From: Apostichopus japonicus
Lineage: Eukaryota > Echinodermata > Holothuroidea > Aspidochirotida > Stichopodidae
Direction of reading: 5' to 3'
NCBI RefSeq assembly: GCF_037975245.1
Contig: NC_092561.1
Coordinates: 1,834,501 to 1,898,500 of the forward strand
DNA length: 64,000 nt
Part shown: positions 1 to 13,300 of the stretch, one piece after another
How the letters are laid out: each line of letters starts with the position of its first letter
How positions within the stretch are numbered: the stretch's first letter is position 1
Notes under the pieces: generated by a model
Databases searched by the model: none
What the model was told of the DNA's origin: nothing
Seen by the model: only the letters and a program-made list of their open reading frames with translations
Translations under genes and position numbers: made by a program

Positions 1-1324
1 TGAAGTGACACAGACAATGTTCTGAGATTATTTTCTATTTACTGACTGAGAATGTTAATATGTTCCCAAGCCTTACATTCCCAGGCCCCCCCTTTTTCCG
101 TTTACCCAGCCATAGAACTACCGTATACACAAAGTTGCAAGTTAAGAGTCACTGCAGTGTCATGAGTAGTCCATAGTGGAGCGTACCCAGACATTTTAAC
201 TATAATATTTGCCAACAGTCGGTGTAAGCATTGAAAACTCGCAGTCCGGAGAAATATACTTTCGTTCGTTCCCAGATCTTAGTATTGTTGCAATCAATGG
301 CAAAATCTTTACTAGTTCAAGAAACTAAAAGAAAACAATTTGAAAAGATAAAATATCCCATCCCCCCAAAAAACAGCTCATGTACAGCAAAATGCCTGCA
401 TGATGATAGTAAATAATACCAAATTGAGAGAAACTGACATTTTGATCCTAACAGGATATGCTTTAGAGTCGGACTGATATGCAAAACAGACAGAGGACGC
501 TGGTAAAATTAGTTCACAATTTGCACCGATTCGGTGGAAACTATTTGTGGTATTTCACCTAATTTCAGTACCCATAGTGTCCTTTGCATTGGACGTTTCT
601 TACCCTTAGACCGGTGCGTGTTTTCGCGGCGTTTGCCGATTGTCCTGTTTGTAACCGCTGCCATTATTTCTGCCTGTGCTGTCATATTTCTACATAGCAT
701 TCACAATGGGTAACTCAACCCCGCATTGATTATTAAAGGTAATAGCCTCCAATTAGGCGACGTTTCACAAGTCATTTAACCGTCCACCCACGCCAGCCGC
801 AACTCGATCAGCCGTGTACGGCCATTTAATTTTTAAATTAAGCCAAATCAACTGAAAGAAATCATCGTCGAATCAAAAAGTGTTTTAGAACGGTCTATTT
901 TGATCCATCTCTATTCAGAGTTTTTTCTGACATGTTATGCTGTTTTGTTGGGTGTGTTTGTTTTGACATTTGCAACAGAGTAACCAAAAGAAATGGACAG
1001 GCGCTAAAAGAGTGTCTTCAAACTAAAGTATATATATCTGCAATGATTGGTCCCAGAGGTGCACCTGCGAGCATTAATGAGAATCAGGGCTACAGAGACT
1101 GCTGAACCATGCAAAGGCCAAGGAACTTAATTTACTTCGCTCCTCGCTTACCTGTCTCCCTCACAACCTTAGCACCACGCTCTACCGTGCCTAGAATGTC
1201 CTGGTAACAAAGGCCAAGGAACATATTACTAGTGTGAAACAAATACTAATTTTATTTAATCTTACATGTTCCTTTGACGCACAACAACACCTACTCAAGG
1301 TATTTTCTCCTTACTTTTCAAAAG
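1..1324. other. Intron upstream of first visible DENND5 exon
   Basis: No coding exon is recognised here. The region must be intronic to the DENND5 gene, because the first visible exon at 1325 begins mid-protein with an AG acceptor before it. Short open frames present (for example around 231-416 and 509-700) resemble no known protein and lack splice context. The one structured item is the 81-bp element with target-site duplications at 1112-1222. Confidence 0.7.
1112..1222. mobile_element. 81-bp short interspersed element with 15-bp target-site duplication
   Basis: The 15-mer CAAAGGCCAAGGAAC occurs at 1112-1126 and again at 1208-1222, exactly flanking an 81-bp insert (1127-1207). The insert has close relatives at 11301-11377 (very similar throughout the core, containing TTACTTCGCTCCTCGCTTAC) and more diverged ones at 5211-5290 and 33781-33850. 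Long direct repeats flanking a short, multi-copy insert are the usual mark of target-primed retrotransposition, so a very short SINE-like element is likely. I saw no convincing tRNA A or B box, and the family is not one I can name. Confidence 0.65.
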
Positions 1325-4300
1325 GCGTCATTTCTCTCGGACCAACCAGAAGCCTACCTTCCATTCCTGTCCTCCTTCTTGGAGTCGCAAATGTTCGCGA
1401 CCTTCATCGACAACAAAATCATCAGTGGTTTCGAAGAGAAGGACCAAGCCTTAGAGATATTTGATGGACGGATCAGGGAATGCCCATCCAGCGCCCCCCA
1501 GACACCCACGGATGGTGGGTGCATGTACATAAATGAAGCAGGTAATTACTATGAAAACCTTAAGCATACTATGAAACTATATCTATGATAGTCAAAGTCA
1601 CTCTAATGAGCCTTCATTGAGTTTTCTTTCAAGTCTGATTCAAGTAATATGCTTTATATTCTTAATTTATCACCTACATTTTCTGGTTGTTGTTGTTTGG
1701 CCGATTTTGACTTTGAATGAATGTGATTGAAATAAAGGTCTTTCTGTCTTTCTTGACTAAAAATTAATTCTCTGGAAACCCTGGTTGTCATTTCACCTAT
1801 GTTTGCACTAAAATATGCAGCCTGTGAAATGGGTCAGATGTTTGTAGGGGTAGATGGGTTGCATTTGTATGAAAGGGTTTTAAAAGCTTTGAAGGAAAAC
1901 CAAATAAACTATGACAGTGCAGATTGTCCTCAAAATTTGTGACTTTATGATACTGTAATTTGTTGGGTGCACTGTTTGGCAAATATTCTACTTCTTAATG
2001 GCCAGACATCTTGATTTTATCATATTTCTTACATATCACAAACCGAGTGTATTAAAATGTGTATTAAAACGTTTTAAATAATTCCTCGTTTTGGCGACAA
2101 CCAGAAATGTTTGTAGTGATAATTATTGTCAAACAAAATGGACATAATGTCATCTAGATCAATTTCTCTTTAACATTTTCGTTTTGAAGACTGTCAACTA
2201 AATTTTTTAATTGTTTATATAATTTTTTTTATGATGAATGGATAGGTGGGACAGGTTGGGAGAGGGGGGGGGGGATGAGGGGGAAGTTTGAATGTTAAAG
2301 GTATATACTAATGTTAAACATGCTGCACCCATAACTTGTTTTCCTTTTACTCCTACAGAGGATATGATCTACAGTAGAGCAAGAAATATCAACTATGCAC
2401 CCCCTGAGCCCCATAAGCTACCCTTGCTTACCCCATCCACTTGCCACATCCCAGGATTTTTCCCCAAACTGGATGCTACCCTCCTGGAGAAGCAACCATT
2501 CACTGATTGGTGAGTACTATTGGTGTTTGGAATTCAAAAGTTAAATTAAAGATAAAGACACAGGGAAGGTGTCTTTAATTTGATAAATTCCATCATTTTT
2601 TTTTCCGAGTAATACCGGGATGTTTCGGTCAAATTTTTGACAGAGCGCAAAATCTACTCTCCCACTTTGACTCGAGTCTTGTTTGATTAATTTCCCATCT
2701 AGCCATTTCTTACATTGAATCTTCCACAGACGGTTTGTCGTCAGCCATTTGTATTTCCATCCTGACCTTTGCAGAGTTTTTTATTTATTTAGATATTTAT
2801 TTATATATATATATATTTCTGTTCACCTTGATACTTCATCGCCGCGACACTGCACGCATGCACGAGACTCGAAAGCCACTATAAGACCGTTCGACTAATT
2901 CCTACCACGGCCAAACATAAATTTGGAGCAAATTTGTCCTTGATATTATTTAATTTGGGAGTTCTGATAAGTCAATACCCTTCTCAATCCGATTAAGAGA
3001 GGAGGAGTTTTCTTTTTTGGGAAATGGTCTTTATTACGGAGACCTTCGACTGATACAAAAAAAAAGAACCTGCATCAATATATAAGAACCACAGATGACC
3101 ATGAGTGTTCCAGTTTTATATTCCGTTTATGCTTTTTGTGGTTTTTCTTGTTATCGATTTGAGAGGGGAAGCTTTGCCTTGAGTACTTTCGAAACCTCTG
3201 TACGTTATTCAACTCTGCGAAGGAAACCTGCAGCAATGCATTAACTTACTAAACTATCCTGATGTAAGGCCCTAAGTCATCATTTTGATGTTGGTGAACG
3301 GGTCGATAGTTTGGGACGAAATGGGCTTTCTTTTGTGGCCAAGTAGATTATCCAAGAAAAAGATTTAACGTTTAAAGAAGCAAAAATGAAGTGGTCAAAA
3401 ACATGAAATAGTCAGAGACCAATGGACAGCAGCTCCCAAACATCAGTCCAGTCATAGTTACACCTTTTCCATGACTTGCTGATTGCAAATGATTTTCACA
3501 GTGACTGTTTCTGATTGGTTGATAAATTCCAGCCATTTTCACCAAACTATTACAGACATCCATTCATCAAATTCATTCTTTGATCAGATAAAATATCCCG
3601 CTAAATTTGTTTTAACCAGATTTGAAGTATTAAATAATTTTATTTACTGTCAGGAACTGATACTTTTACCTAGCTGACTTAAAGATATTTGCTTCAAAAT
3701 GGCCGACAAATGCAAAAACTTTTGACATCTTTCTGAGTGAAGGCATTTTTTCTCCAATGGCTGTGAATGCCAGACAGGTTGAAATCTTGTTTAGAAGATG
3801 TAGCTGTAGTGTTTCTGATCTCCCTGGCGTCCTAAGGTTTGCCAGTTATTGTTAATTACAGGAAGCGTTAGATGGAGTGAGCTCAGATGTTGCCTCCAGT
3901 AATGTCAATCATTTTTTTGGCAAAGAATTTGTCAAGCAAGTGTTTGTTGATGGTAATAGAATTTTTTTTGCTTCTCTAAAAGTCAATTACCGAGGTCGTT
4001 GATTGGAAAATTTTCGAAAAGTCTTTATTATGGAAAATTACAACAATGATAAATTCAACTGTTTTTGGACAATTTGTCAGGACAATTTGACAGGACAATT
4101 TGTCATGTGGACCATGATATAATCATAAGTGATATCACAGAAACGACTTTGGAGTGACAAGAAAGTGATGAATGAATGGAATTTGTAGAACCACAAGAAA
4201 GCCATAGATTTGTTAGAAATGTTAAACCTTGGAAGAAGAATCATGAATAATTTTAACATGCAAATGTTCTTCATTGTGGTCTATTCCTTGGTTAAATGTT

Positions 4301-7300
4301 TCGTTTTTTTGGCTAAAAAAAAATAATAAATTGACAAGTGAACCTTGTAGCGAAATTAATAATAATGTTTCATTTTTATTTATCTATCAGAGGAAGCTTC
4401 GTCAAGAATTGTGACAGATAAAAAATTTGTTTTCATAAATTTTTTATTATTATTTTTTTCGTCAGGAGGACAAGGCAGTGTGAAGTCAACCATTCAGAGA
4501 AGAACAAGAGATATCAAAAGCAAGAAGAGAGTTTCAGAAACATCAGGGAAGAAAAAATGGTATAAAAATTAAGCCATTACCTTGTCAAATTGTTATCTTT
4601 TTTTGTTATAATTGGATCTTTGCAGTTTCAAGGCGACATAAACCTGAAGTGTCGTCCTACTATCTGATAAGAGTTTAAGTTTGCAATGACCATCTTTCTC
4701 AAAGAGAAAGTCTTATGCCACTTGTGGGATATGAAAGATTTAATGTTCATTCATGCACAAGGCTGAAGACTTGATCAAGTCTAAATATGACATCATCAAG
4801 CCACACGTGCTTAAATTTTTAAAATGGTTTTGCTGTTATTTTTGCTATAATGTCTCTGTTTTCTGTATGGGAGATTGGGGTTGGCAAAATGCTGAATCTA
4901 AAAAAATGGAAGTTCCTAACATGACCTCATGATGGCATCGATTTTAGTGTCAACGCTGGTAACGTTAAACCTTAAAAATATGAAATGCAAAATAAAGAGA
5001 ATGTAAAAAGTTTGACAAAATGGCAGCCACCAGACAAAAGTATTAAAGTAAGTAGGATATCTCCCAAATGGAGCAAGGTTTGTTTTAGCTGTTTCGGGGG
5101 TGTTGGTCATCAGAAAGGCCTCTATTATACAAGTCACATATGATAGTTGGTTCTGTGTCTTCTTTGATATGGAACAATGAAATAAGACACTAAGGTGTGA
5201 TTGATAGTTCTATTTCACTCCTCACTTACCTGTCCCCTCAAAACAACTGCACATTAGCTCTGCGGTTTATAGAGCACTTAGTAACCCTTTTTAGCACTGA
5301 CACTGGTGATTGGACCATTCCTGTCAACTGAACTCCTTTTCATTCTACCACCCAAAGTGTCTACAAACATATTTGTTTTGAGATTTTTCCATTTGTAAAA
5401 CTCCTGTACTTTTGAAAATCATTTGATAACTCCACCCTATGTTAGTTACTGATTCTTATGATTGCCACCTCCTTCACGAGGAAAATGCCACCACTTATAG
5501 GGATGGATAGCATAGTTGGTAGAGGTCATCAGAAAATCTTCAGGTCACTGTTTTTTTTTAGCCAAGTCTACCCAACGATATTCTTTGCCCTTTAATAACC
5601 TAAGCAATAACTTTCAAGTTTAAACATTCATGATTTATGATGGATGATACAAATGTTCAAGATAAACATTTATGATTTATACAAAACATGATGTTTAAAC
5701 GTTTCAAAAAGCAGGAAAAAAGTGTTCACTGTTTTCAGAGTAAATGTCAAAATGCCAATACTTTTATTCCCTAGGCATTTCATAATTTTGAAAGCTTTTG
5801 TACCAAGGTCTAGCCTTCCCTGCATGAGATTCAGACGATGTTTGTTTGTAAAACCTCTTGGTTGTTTCCGATCTCACCCCCCCCTCACTCTCCCACCATG
5901 CACTTTCTTGACTGTAGATATACTTATGTGTATTTTTCGTTTATTATTTATCATTGTCGTTATACGTACGTTATTTTCTGATCCCACAGCTCTACATAAA
6001 GCAAGCCCGCAACAGCGTCAAGAGTTCATTACTATCCAATTATGACATGAACCAAGCAAATCTCAGCTTTGTCGAGGAACTTTTGAAGGAATGCAAAGTC
6101 AAGGTAACCAAACCTTTTTTTTTCCTTTATAGGGCACTAACATTTCTGTTAGCTTTTTAACGACAAAATGCCACAATGCCTGGTTTTGCCTATTGGTGTC
6201 CATGCCCTCCCTAGTCTCTTAATGATGATATTAAAATCAGATTAATTTAATTAAAGTTTTCTTAGTTTGTACTCTGTAGGAGCCTATCAAATATCAGAAA
6301 GGAGCCTGAAAGTTGTTATTTTTGACACGGTTCTTTTGAACACAATTGCAAGACATTGAGTTGCATCATTGGTGCTCTTATGAAATTTAAAATTGTGCTA
6401 TAGTGCCCTTAAGTTTTTTTACTGCCGTGTGACACCAGTTCCCCCTCCCTCCCCATGATGCATATGTCCTGCCCATTTCCAAAGTTATGTCCAAGTTATG
6501 TCCAAAGTTATGCCTTGTGAGTACAGATCCAGATCATCATGGGGGGAGGGAGGGGGTGGTGGGAGGGGTGGAGGAAGAAGTGGGAATTGATTGATTCTTT
6601 ACACGGTCCAAGATATTTATAACCATTTGAAACTTTCTATTCAAACCTATTCAGAAATCTCTCATCAGTAATATTTCAGCATATTCTGTCTTTTTTTCCC
6701 CAGTCCTGGTCAGTCTCGTCATTCTAGCTCAATAAAGCCGAGTGTCATGTTTAATATGGACTTGTGTTTGTTGATCATCACGGATTAATCATCCATTTCT
6801 TATCCATTCAGGCGTTCAAAACCTGTATCAGATCAAAATATCACCGTAATATCAAAAATAATCAAAAATATCAAAATATCACGTGCCATATTGCACCGGA
6901 TCGTTGAGTCACGTTTTAGAGTCTGCATTTCAGAAAATTACCTTACGAAATATCCCCTCATTGAATGTTTTAGTGGCGTGTTAACTTTTGAAAGCACTGC
7001 CATGCTGTGACATACATATATTTCTAAGTGTTTTGATTATGCTGGGAATTACCTATTGCTATCAACATTTTTCCACAGGGTGATGTATTTTTCTTGATTT
7101 GACTAATTAAAAGCAGTCACTTACACGTTAATATTTTTTACTGTTATATGCCAGTCGTCAGCTCATTTCTGAACAGGAAATGACAAGTTGTAAATCACAT
7201 TCCCTGCAGTAAAAACCAGACTTTTGTGTACATTTCTTTACAAAACTGCACAACAGCAAAAAAAAAAAGGAAGGAATAAATTTATTCTTGAGGCCACTGA

Positions 7301-10300
7301 ACCTGTTTTCTCTACTCGGTGATGTTTCTAGCCTAACAAATGTAATGTATCTCATATTACATGACAAGTGCTCATTTTTGTCATGTTTGAAATCGACAAT
7401 GTTGAATCTGCATTCTATTTGACTTTAGTTTTCCTTCTCTTTATTAATTTCCCAAAGGACTCTCCCTTATTGAAGTTAATGAAAAGAAGGAATTAAAAAA
7501 GAAAATGAGAAAACGAGAGAAAAGTTTGATTTTCCATCAAGAATCCGCTGTATTTCCCTTCATGAAAGATCTTTCATTGATAATTGAACCTATCCATCAT
7601 TTTGACTAATTTTTTTTTTTTTGTGGAGATGTGAAGACGGATTATTACTTCATAAAGAAAATAAATCCGTTCTTTATTAAATATGTCGATGAATGATGAG
7701 CAAGCAAGACTAATCTGTTGGAATGATATATTTTGTATATTTGAGATTGCTAAAGCTAAAGAAGATAAAAGAGGCAGCCTATCATTGTAATATATCACAA
7801 TGTCAGCCTAGTGTTATAATAGTTTCACACATTCTGCTATGGTTATGTAAGGAATGCCTGAAATATTTGACTGATAAATTGGTCTTTTCACTCATATGCT
7901 TGTAAATCTTATCTACACATATTTTTTAGCTACTTTGCTGTCATTTGCTGCTTACATTTCGTATTTTGAGTTCTCGTAAAACATGAACACTCGCATCTTT
8001 TTTTTAAAGTTTAGTTGAAAAATTATTTTCCTGTGATGTAACTTCCAACAATGTTAATTCACTATACCTAGTACTTACATTGCAGGTGTATCTATCAGGC
8101 AACTCCAAATGTGTTTACGTTGAAAACAGGCAACAAGAGACAATCTCTTTTATTCAATAGTAACAATTTTGAAAGTTTCAACTCAAGTGTGTAGTCTTAT
8201 GACTTATGTCTTATGTGTAGTCTTAGTGTGTAGAATTATATATTAGGCAGAAGTGAAGAAACAACATTTGCAGGGCTTTAGATGCCAATTAAGAGGCGGT
8301 TTCATTTAATTAGTTTAACAAAACCTCTTTCAAATGGACTCGGATGAAATTAATGCGACTACATCTCTCTGAATAATTTTTCTGATGTCAAGTATATTGT
8401 GTGCATAGGATAATACTTCAAGCAGTTTTTTAAAATATTTTTTATGATAATTAACTGCCATATAACTAGGGCTGTGCACTACTATATTAATCACAGTGTT
8501 TATTAATGGCGATGAAGTGTTTTGATCAATCCCTACCTGCCACAACACTACATGCATTGCTACAGTACATGTTGAAATTTTCAAATGTTAAACCAACCCT
8601 TCTTTTTTTACCCTTTTATTTTTACCCTTTTAAAAGAAAGCAACTGTTCATGTCATCGTGACCATTTCAATGTCTATAGGTCTCAAACATCTGCGAATTT
8701 AAAAAGACAAAATATAGATCCTGTTCCTCGACATATTCTGATAGCGTGTGATGTTACACCACGAATGCAACAAGTTGCTGTCATGTAGTAATTGTACGTT
8801 CATGTGATTTTGTGTGTCTGTGTTTATGATAGATTGTTAGCCTGTTTCTTAATGGGAACTAATCGTTTACTCCCTAACTCTTCATGGTATTCCAGCTAAA
8901 TCCAAATTATGCTTTTCCAAGTGTAGTGAATATTAAAAGATAGGAAGGAAGTATTTCTACAAATTGTCTGACATTTAATATGAATCGCTGTGAGATAATA
9001 ATGTAAAGTATACTGCTCTTGAAGGTTTGGGCTTATTCATATTTTAAGACATACCTCCCAGTCACAAAAGGGTGACACATGAAAGAAAAAGAAGACGAAG
9101 AAGAAAAAATAGGAGAATGTGCTTGAAAAAACATGGTAGAATATTTTGCTTATTAAAAAAAAGGATTTCATTTTGAAGGTATCGGAAAAGTTTAAGACTT
9201 CGCTGTCAGCGTTTTGCAAAGTTTCTTTGAAATGCTCGGGGCGAAGCAAACACACAAATACATTCAAAAGCAACATTAATTAGAGTGGGAACTGTATTGC
9301 ATGACTGCTAATATTAAAATTACCTCGGGGGAATAAGTCGAAAGTGTTTTATCCCTGATCCGAGCCAATAAAAACTTTGATATATCCTCAGCGACATTCC
9401 AATGCGAGATCAGTAATTTTCTTCGTAGCTAAAGAGGTAAAGCCGCATCAAATTATCCCTCTTGATTAGAGTTCTGAACCAATCCAGGAGGGAATCTTTT
9501 TATTTTTCCTTCTTCTGTAAGAAATGTCATCAAGGTAGGAAGGATATGGGAAACAAAATCAGCCAAATATAGATGAAGGCTATATTAAAAAAAAAAAAAA
9601 CAACTTAAGGAGAAATATCCACCCTGGAGATATATAATTTCAAGCTTTTGGGAATGTCCTACTTTTCACATCACCCATCTAACTTAAGCCCATTTCCTGG
9701 CAAATTTGATAAGTTGTCCTTCATTATTCTTCAGTTTTCTGTGTTCAAATCAGAAAGTAAAGTATGACTTTTGAAAGTTTTCAGGAAAAGTTTTTTTGAC
9801 AATTTTTCCAAAGGAAAGTGAAGAACCTATTGAAAGTTAATCACTGAGCCCCTAATTATGAGAAAAAAAAACAAAACTTGATTTTTTTGGAAAACAAGAA
9901 CTGTGTTAATGTTTTTCTGATGTTGAACCAACCCTGTGATTTTGTCTTAAAGGGGAGTCTTCCATGATGACGTACCACCTAAATATAGCTTGTGGTGTCT
10001 GCAGTGTAGGAGACACCTTCGGCTAGAATAAATGTTCACAAATGTTGTTAGTTTAGTAGTTCAGTTTAGCAAAAGAAGGAGATTAAGAAGAACAACCAAG
10101 TCCCCATCAAGGACCCTAGTGTCATCCCGTTAAAGACCCTAGGGGGACCCTATCAAGGACCCTGGTGTGACCTAATCAAGGACCCTAGTGCTTATGGTAG
10201 TTTCACAACAGATATTTAACATGCTGCAGAAAATCTTAAACTCTGTTGTTTTTTTGTCAAAGTAAAATTTCAATAACCAAATTTCTTGCCATATTTATTA

Positions 10301-13300
10301 AGGCTAGATTTGCATCCAAAAATTGTCTGACAGAAGTTGCTAGTGCCATTTCCAAATTAAACCACTAATCAGCTAAATGAACCAATTAAGATGAGAGAAG
10401 GTGATACATACTGTTGAACAAGCCACAACAATGCACTGTGTACTTGTCTTGTCTTGTTTATTTCATAGTCCAAGTACTGATACTTGAAGCTATTCTGGAT
10501 TTTAAAATATTCAGCTGTTTATTATGTTCAACGTCCAGGAATGCTACTTTAAGGCTAAATTGATGAATGATCTCACCTCCTGGGTGCATAACAGTGTTAT
10601 GTTTCCCTATTGAGGTTTGTTGTTGCATCTTAATGCTAACTTACGTAATGATCTGTGTGTTAGACTAAGTACTTCAGCCGCTTTCATTGATGAATGTCAG
10701 ATGATTAAAGGGTCATTCCTCAAAAATGAAAGGTTGTGTAGAACTACAACCAGGACTGATAGCAGTGGTTTCTAAAAGTCCACAACATATCCAAATTCAT
10801 TTTAAATTTTAATTAAAAGTTTACTTAACTAATACTTTAATTTCATTCTTAACAATCTTTTAAATGTGTAGACAAAGAAGATGTTGGTGTTTAAGATGGG
10901 ACAGGAAGCTGTGGAATTAGGACATGGTGACGTCAATCGATCCGGAGTTGAAGAAAACACCCTGATCGCCAGTCTCTGTGACTTTCTGGAGAGAATCTTT
11001 AGCCACAGAATACACCGGAAGCAGGTGATTAAAAACCATTCATATTTAACAAATGTTTAATAAAAATGTAATAGGTTTTACTTAAAGCTGATATGAGAGT
11101 CTTTCCAAAGTTTTTAACCATGTTTTGTGTTTCAGTTGCACTGTGAATCAGGTAGGCATTTTTTCTGTGTCAGTATAGTACATTTTTATGCAATGAGTAG
11201 CAATGAAGCAACTTTGTGTTTTATCACCCAATGGAATGTTATTTATTGCAAGGTTTTTATTCCTAAATTAAAACAGTGCAGAGAAGATTGGGTTTTCCAG
11301 TATTTACTTCGCTCCTCGCTTACCTGTCTCCTCACAACCTTAGCACCTCGTTCTACCGTGCCTATAAAGTCCTGGTAAAATAATAACACTGTGCGCCCTC
11401 TATGACCGGACCCCCCGGTCACTGCCCTCCTCATTCTACCATTAAAAGTGTCTTCACGCGAACTTCTTGTGGAAAAATTTCCCTTGGATTTCATCTTGGT
11501 TTTCTTTAGCGATCGTTGGAAGTTTCTTTCTTTGGATTCTTAGGAGTATTAGCAGTCCTTTCCAGCCCGATAAGTATCCTTTTTGTTGAAAGGAATTACT
11601 CTAAAGTTAATGAATTTACAGACATATCGAAACATTTCAGTCCTTAGGGAGTCTCTCAGTGTTTTATGAAATGACTCTACATTTCCATGAAGTGGTTTCC
11701 GTAGATTATGATTGGGATATATAATATCGATGTTCACCCTTCAGGCATCAGCACGGTCGGTTGTTCTAGTCATAAACCGCCATTATTTGTACCTCCGGAA
11801 TCATTTTCTTTTTTCAATGGCCTTATAATATTTCTCTCCTTTGCTTCCTCAGTCTGCAAATTTCCAGGGGAAGTCTGCTCTTTGGTCTTTTCTCATCGCG
11901 TATCGTAGATTCAGGACCAAGAAGCAATCGTCATCAGAACAGAATTTGTACAGTGAGTTTTGAGTTTGTATAATCTTAGCCGATTATGAGATTATGGCAG
12001 TATACCATAAAAGTCTTGTGAGTGCCTTTGCTAAGTTGTGATTGGTTAATGGATGTATTCCGCCTATTGAATATTCATGCATTCTAACTCCAAGGTTTTC
12101 GAACTTGTCCACCCACGGATCCCTAGGGATGATGACAAATTTGTTCTGGGATCTGTAGTCGTTGGGGAGTATCATCAAGTTGGGGGAAACTTTGGGGTTT
12201 TATATTCCAGTGATTGCTTTGTCAGACCTATTCTCACTGTCCTAAGAGCAAAATATTAAAAGTAACATGTCAAGGAACACCTTTATTACGAACCCCAGTT
12301 TCTCCATGGACCCCTCAAAACATTTCCTAATGGTTTGTGGACCCCATGTTTAAAAGGATGGACATTGAATCCAAAAATAAAGTATGCCAGACTTATAGCA
12401 AATATAATAAGAGAATTATTTTTAAATTGCAAGTTATGTACAGTCAAAATTATATTCCAAAAAAAACAGATAACTTTCCTGCAAACTACAAAAAGAACCA
12501 ATTAATTTGTTACTGAATGTGTATCTTTCTTCTGATATGTGTTTCCCCAGTCAATTTTTTTAATTTATTTTTATTTCCAAGAGAAATATAAACTTGTTAA
12601 AGAATTCATGTATTGTTAGATTCTGTGAATTTTTCTTAGATTGGAAGTAATATTACTTACATATAATACCTAAATATAATATGAAAGATAAGAAAGTTAT
12701 GGGAATACTTATACAAGTATATGTTTAAACCTATAGAAAATATCATTCTTTGACAAAAAAAACTGATATATTAAAAGTATTTCATCAGTTTCCAAACTTA
12801 TTACGACTTTCTCATTCTACCCTCTCTCCTTTTCTTTGACAGGTCTTGACCGGCCCGTCCACACCGCCCAGCGGCGTAGCTCTGTGGTCTCTGACCAGCT
12901 TCTCCAACCCCTCCCGTCTGATATTATGTATGATATGAGGTAAGGATTCATGAATATTCATCAGTCTAAAACAGATTGAATTATCGTCTAGATTTATTAA
13001 GTAGACCAGCTCCCTGCAATTTTTAATTTCAAATTCATTCGTACGTGTTAAATGTATGTAAAATTTGATTCCGTAAACAGCATCGGATTTCACCGGTATA
13101 TTTAAATGTTAATCTCTGATAAAATCATTTCCGATATTCCTTAAACCTACGTAATCATTTTCGATAAAACCTAACACCTTCCACCTTCCAAATGGTGTAT
13201 GAGTTTTCATCTGTTTTCGTGTGAGATGGCAATCAATTTCCATCTCACACGAAATAGTTTTAAAAACCGGACAGATTATTAAACATCCGTAGCGTTGAAG

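Larger units (their letters stand above)
6104..10871. other. Large DENND5 intron without recognised gene
   Basis: This 4.8-kb intron separates the exon ending in KECKVK from the exon beginning TKKMLV. Human DENND5 proteins are continuous across this point, so no coding exon appears to be missing. It holds AT-rich sequence, an inverted C/G-rich repeat (6441-6556) and a weak CAAGGACCCTAGTG repeat (10100-10192). Open frames inside it are short and unlike known proteins. Confidence 0.7.

Noticed and set aside
12812..13093. 93-residue minus-strand frame
   Set aside because: It overlaps a verified DENND5 exon (12843-12939) on the other strand and has no recognisable domain.
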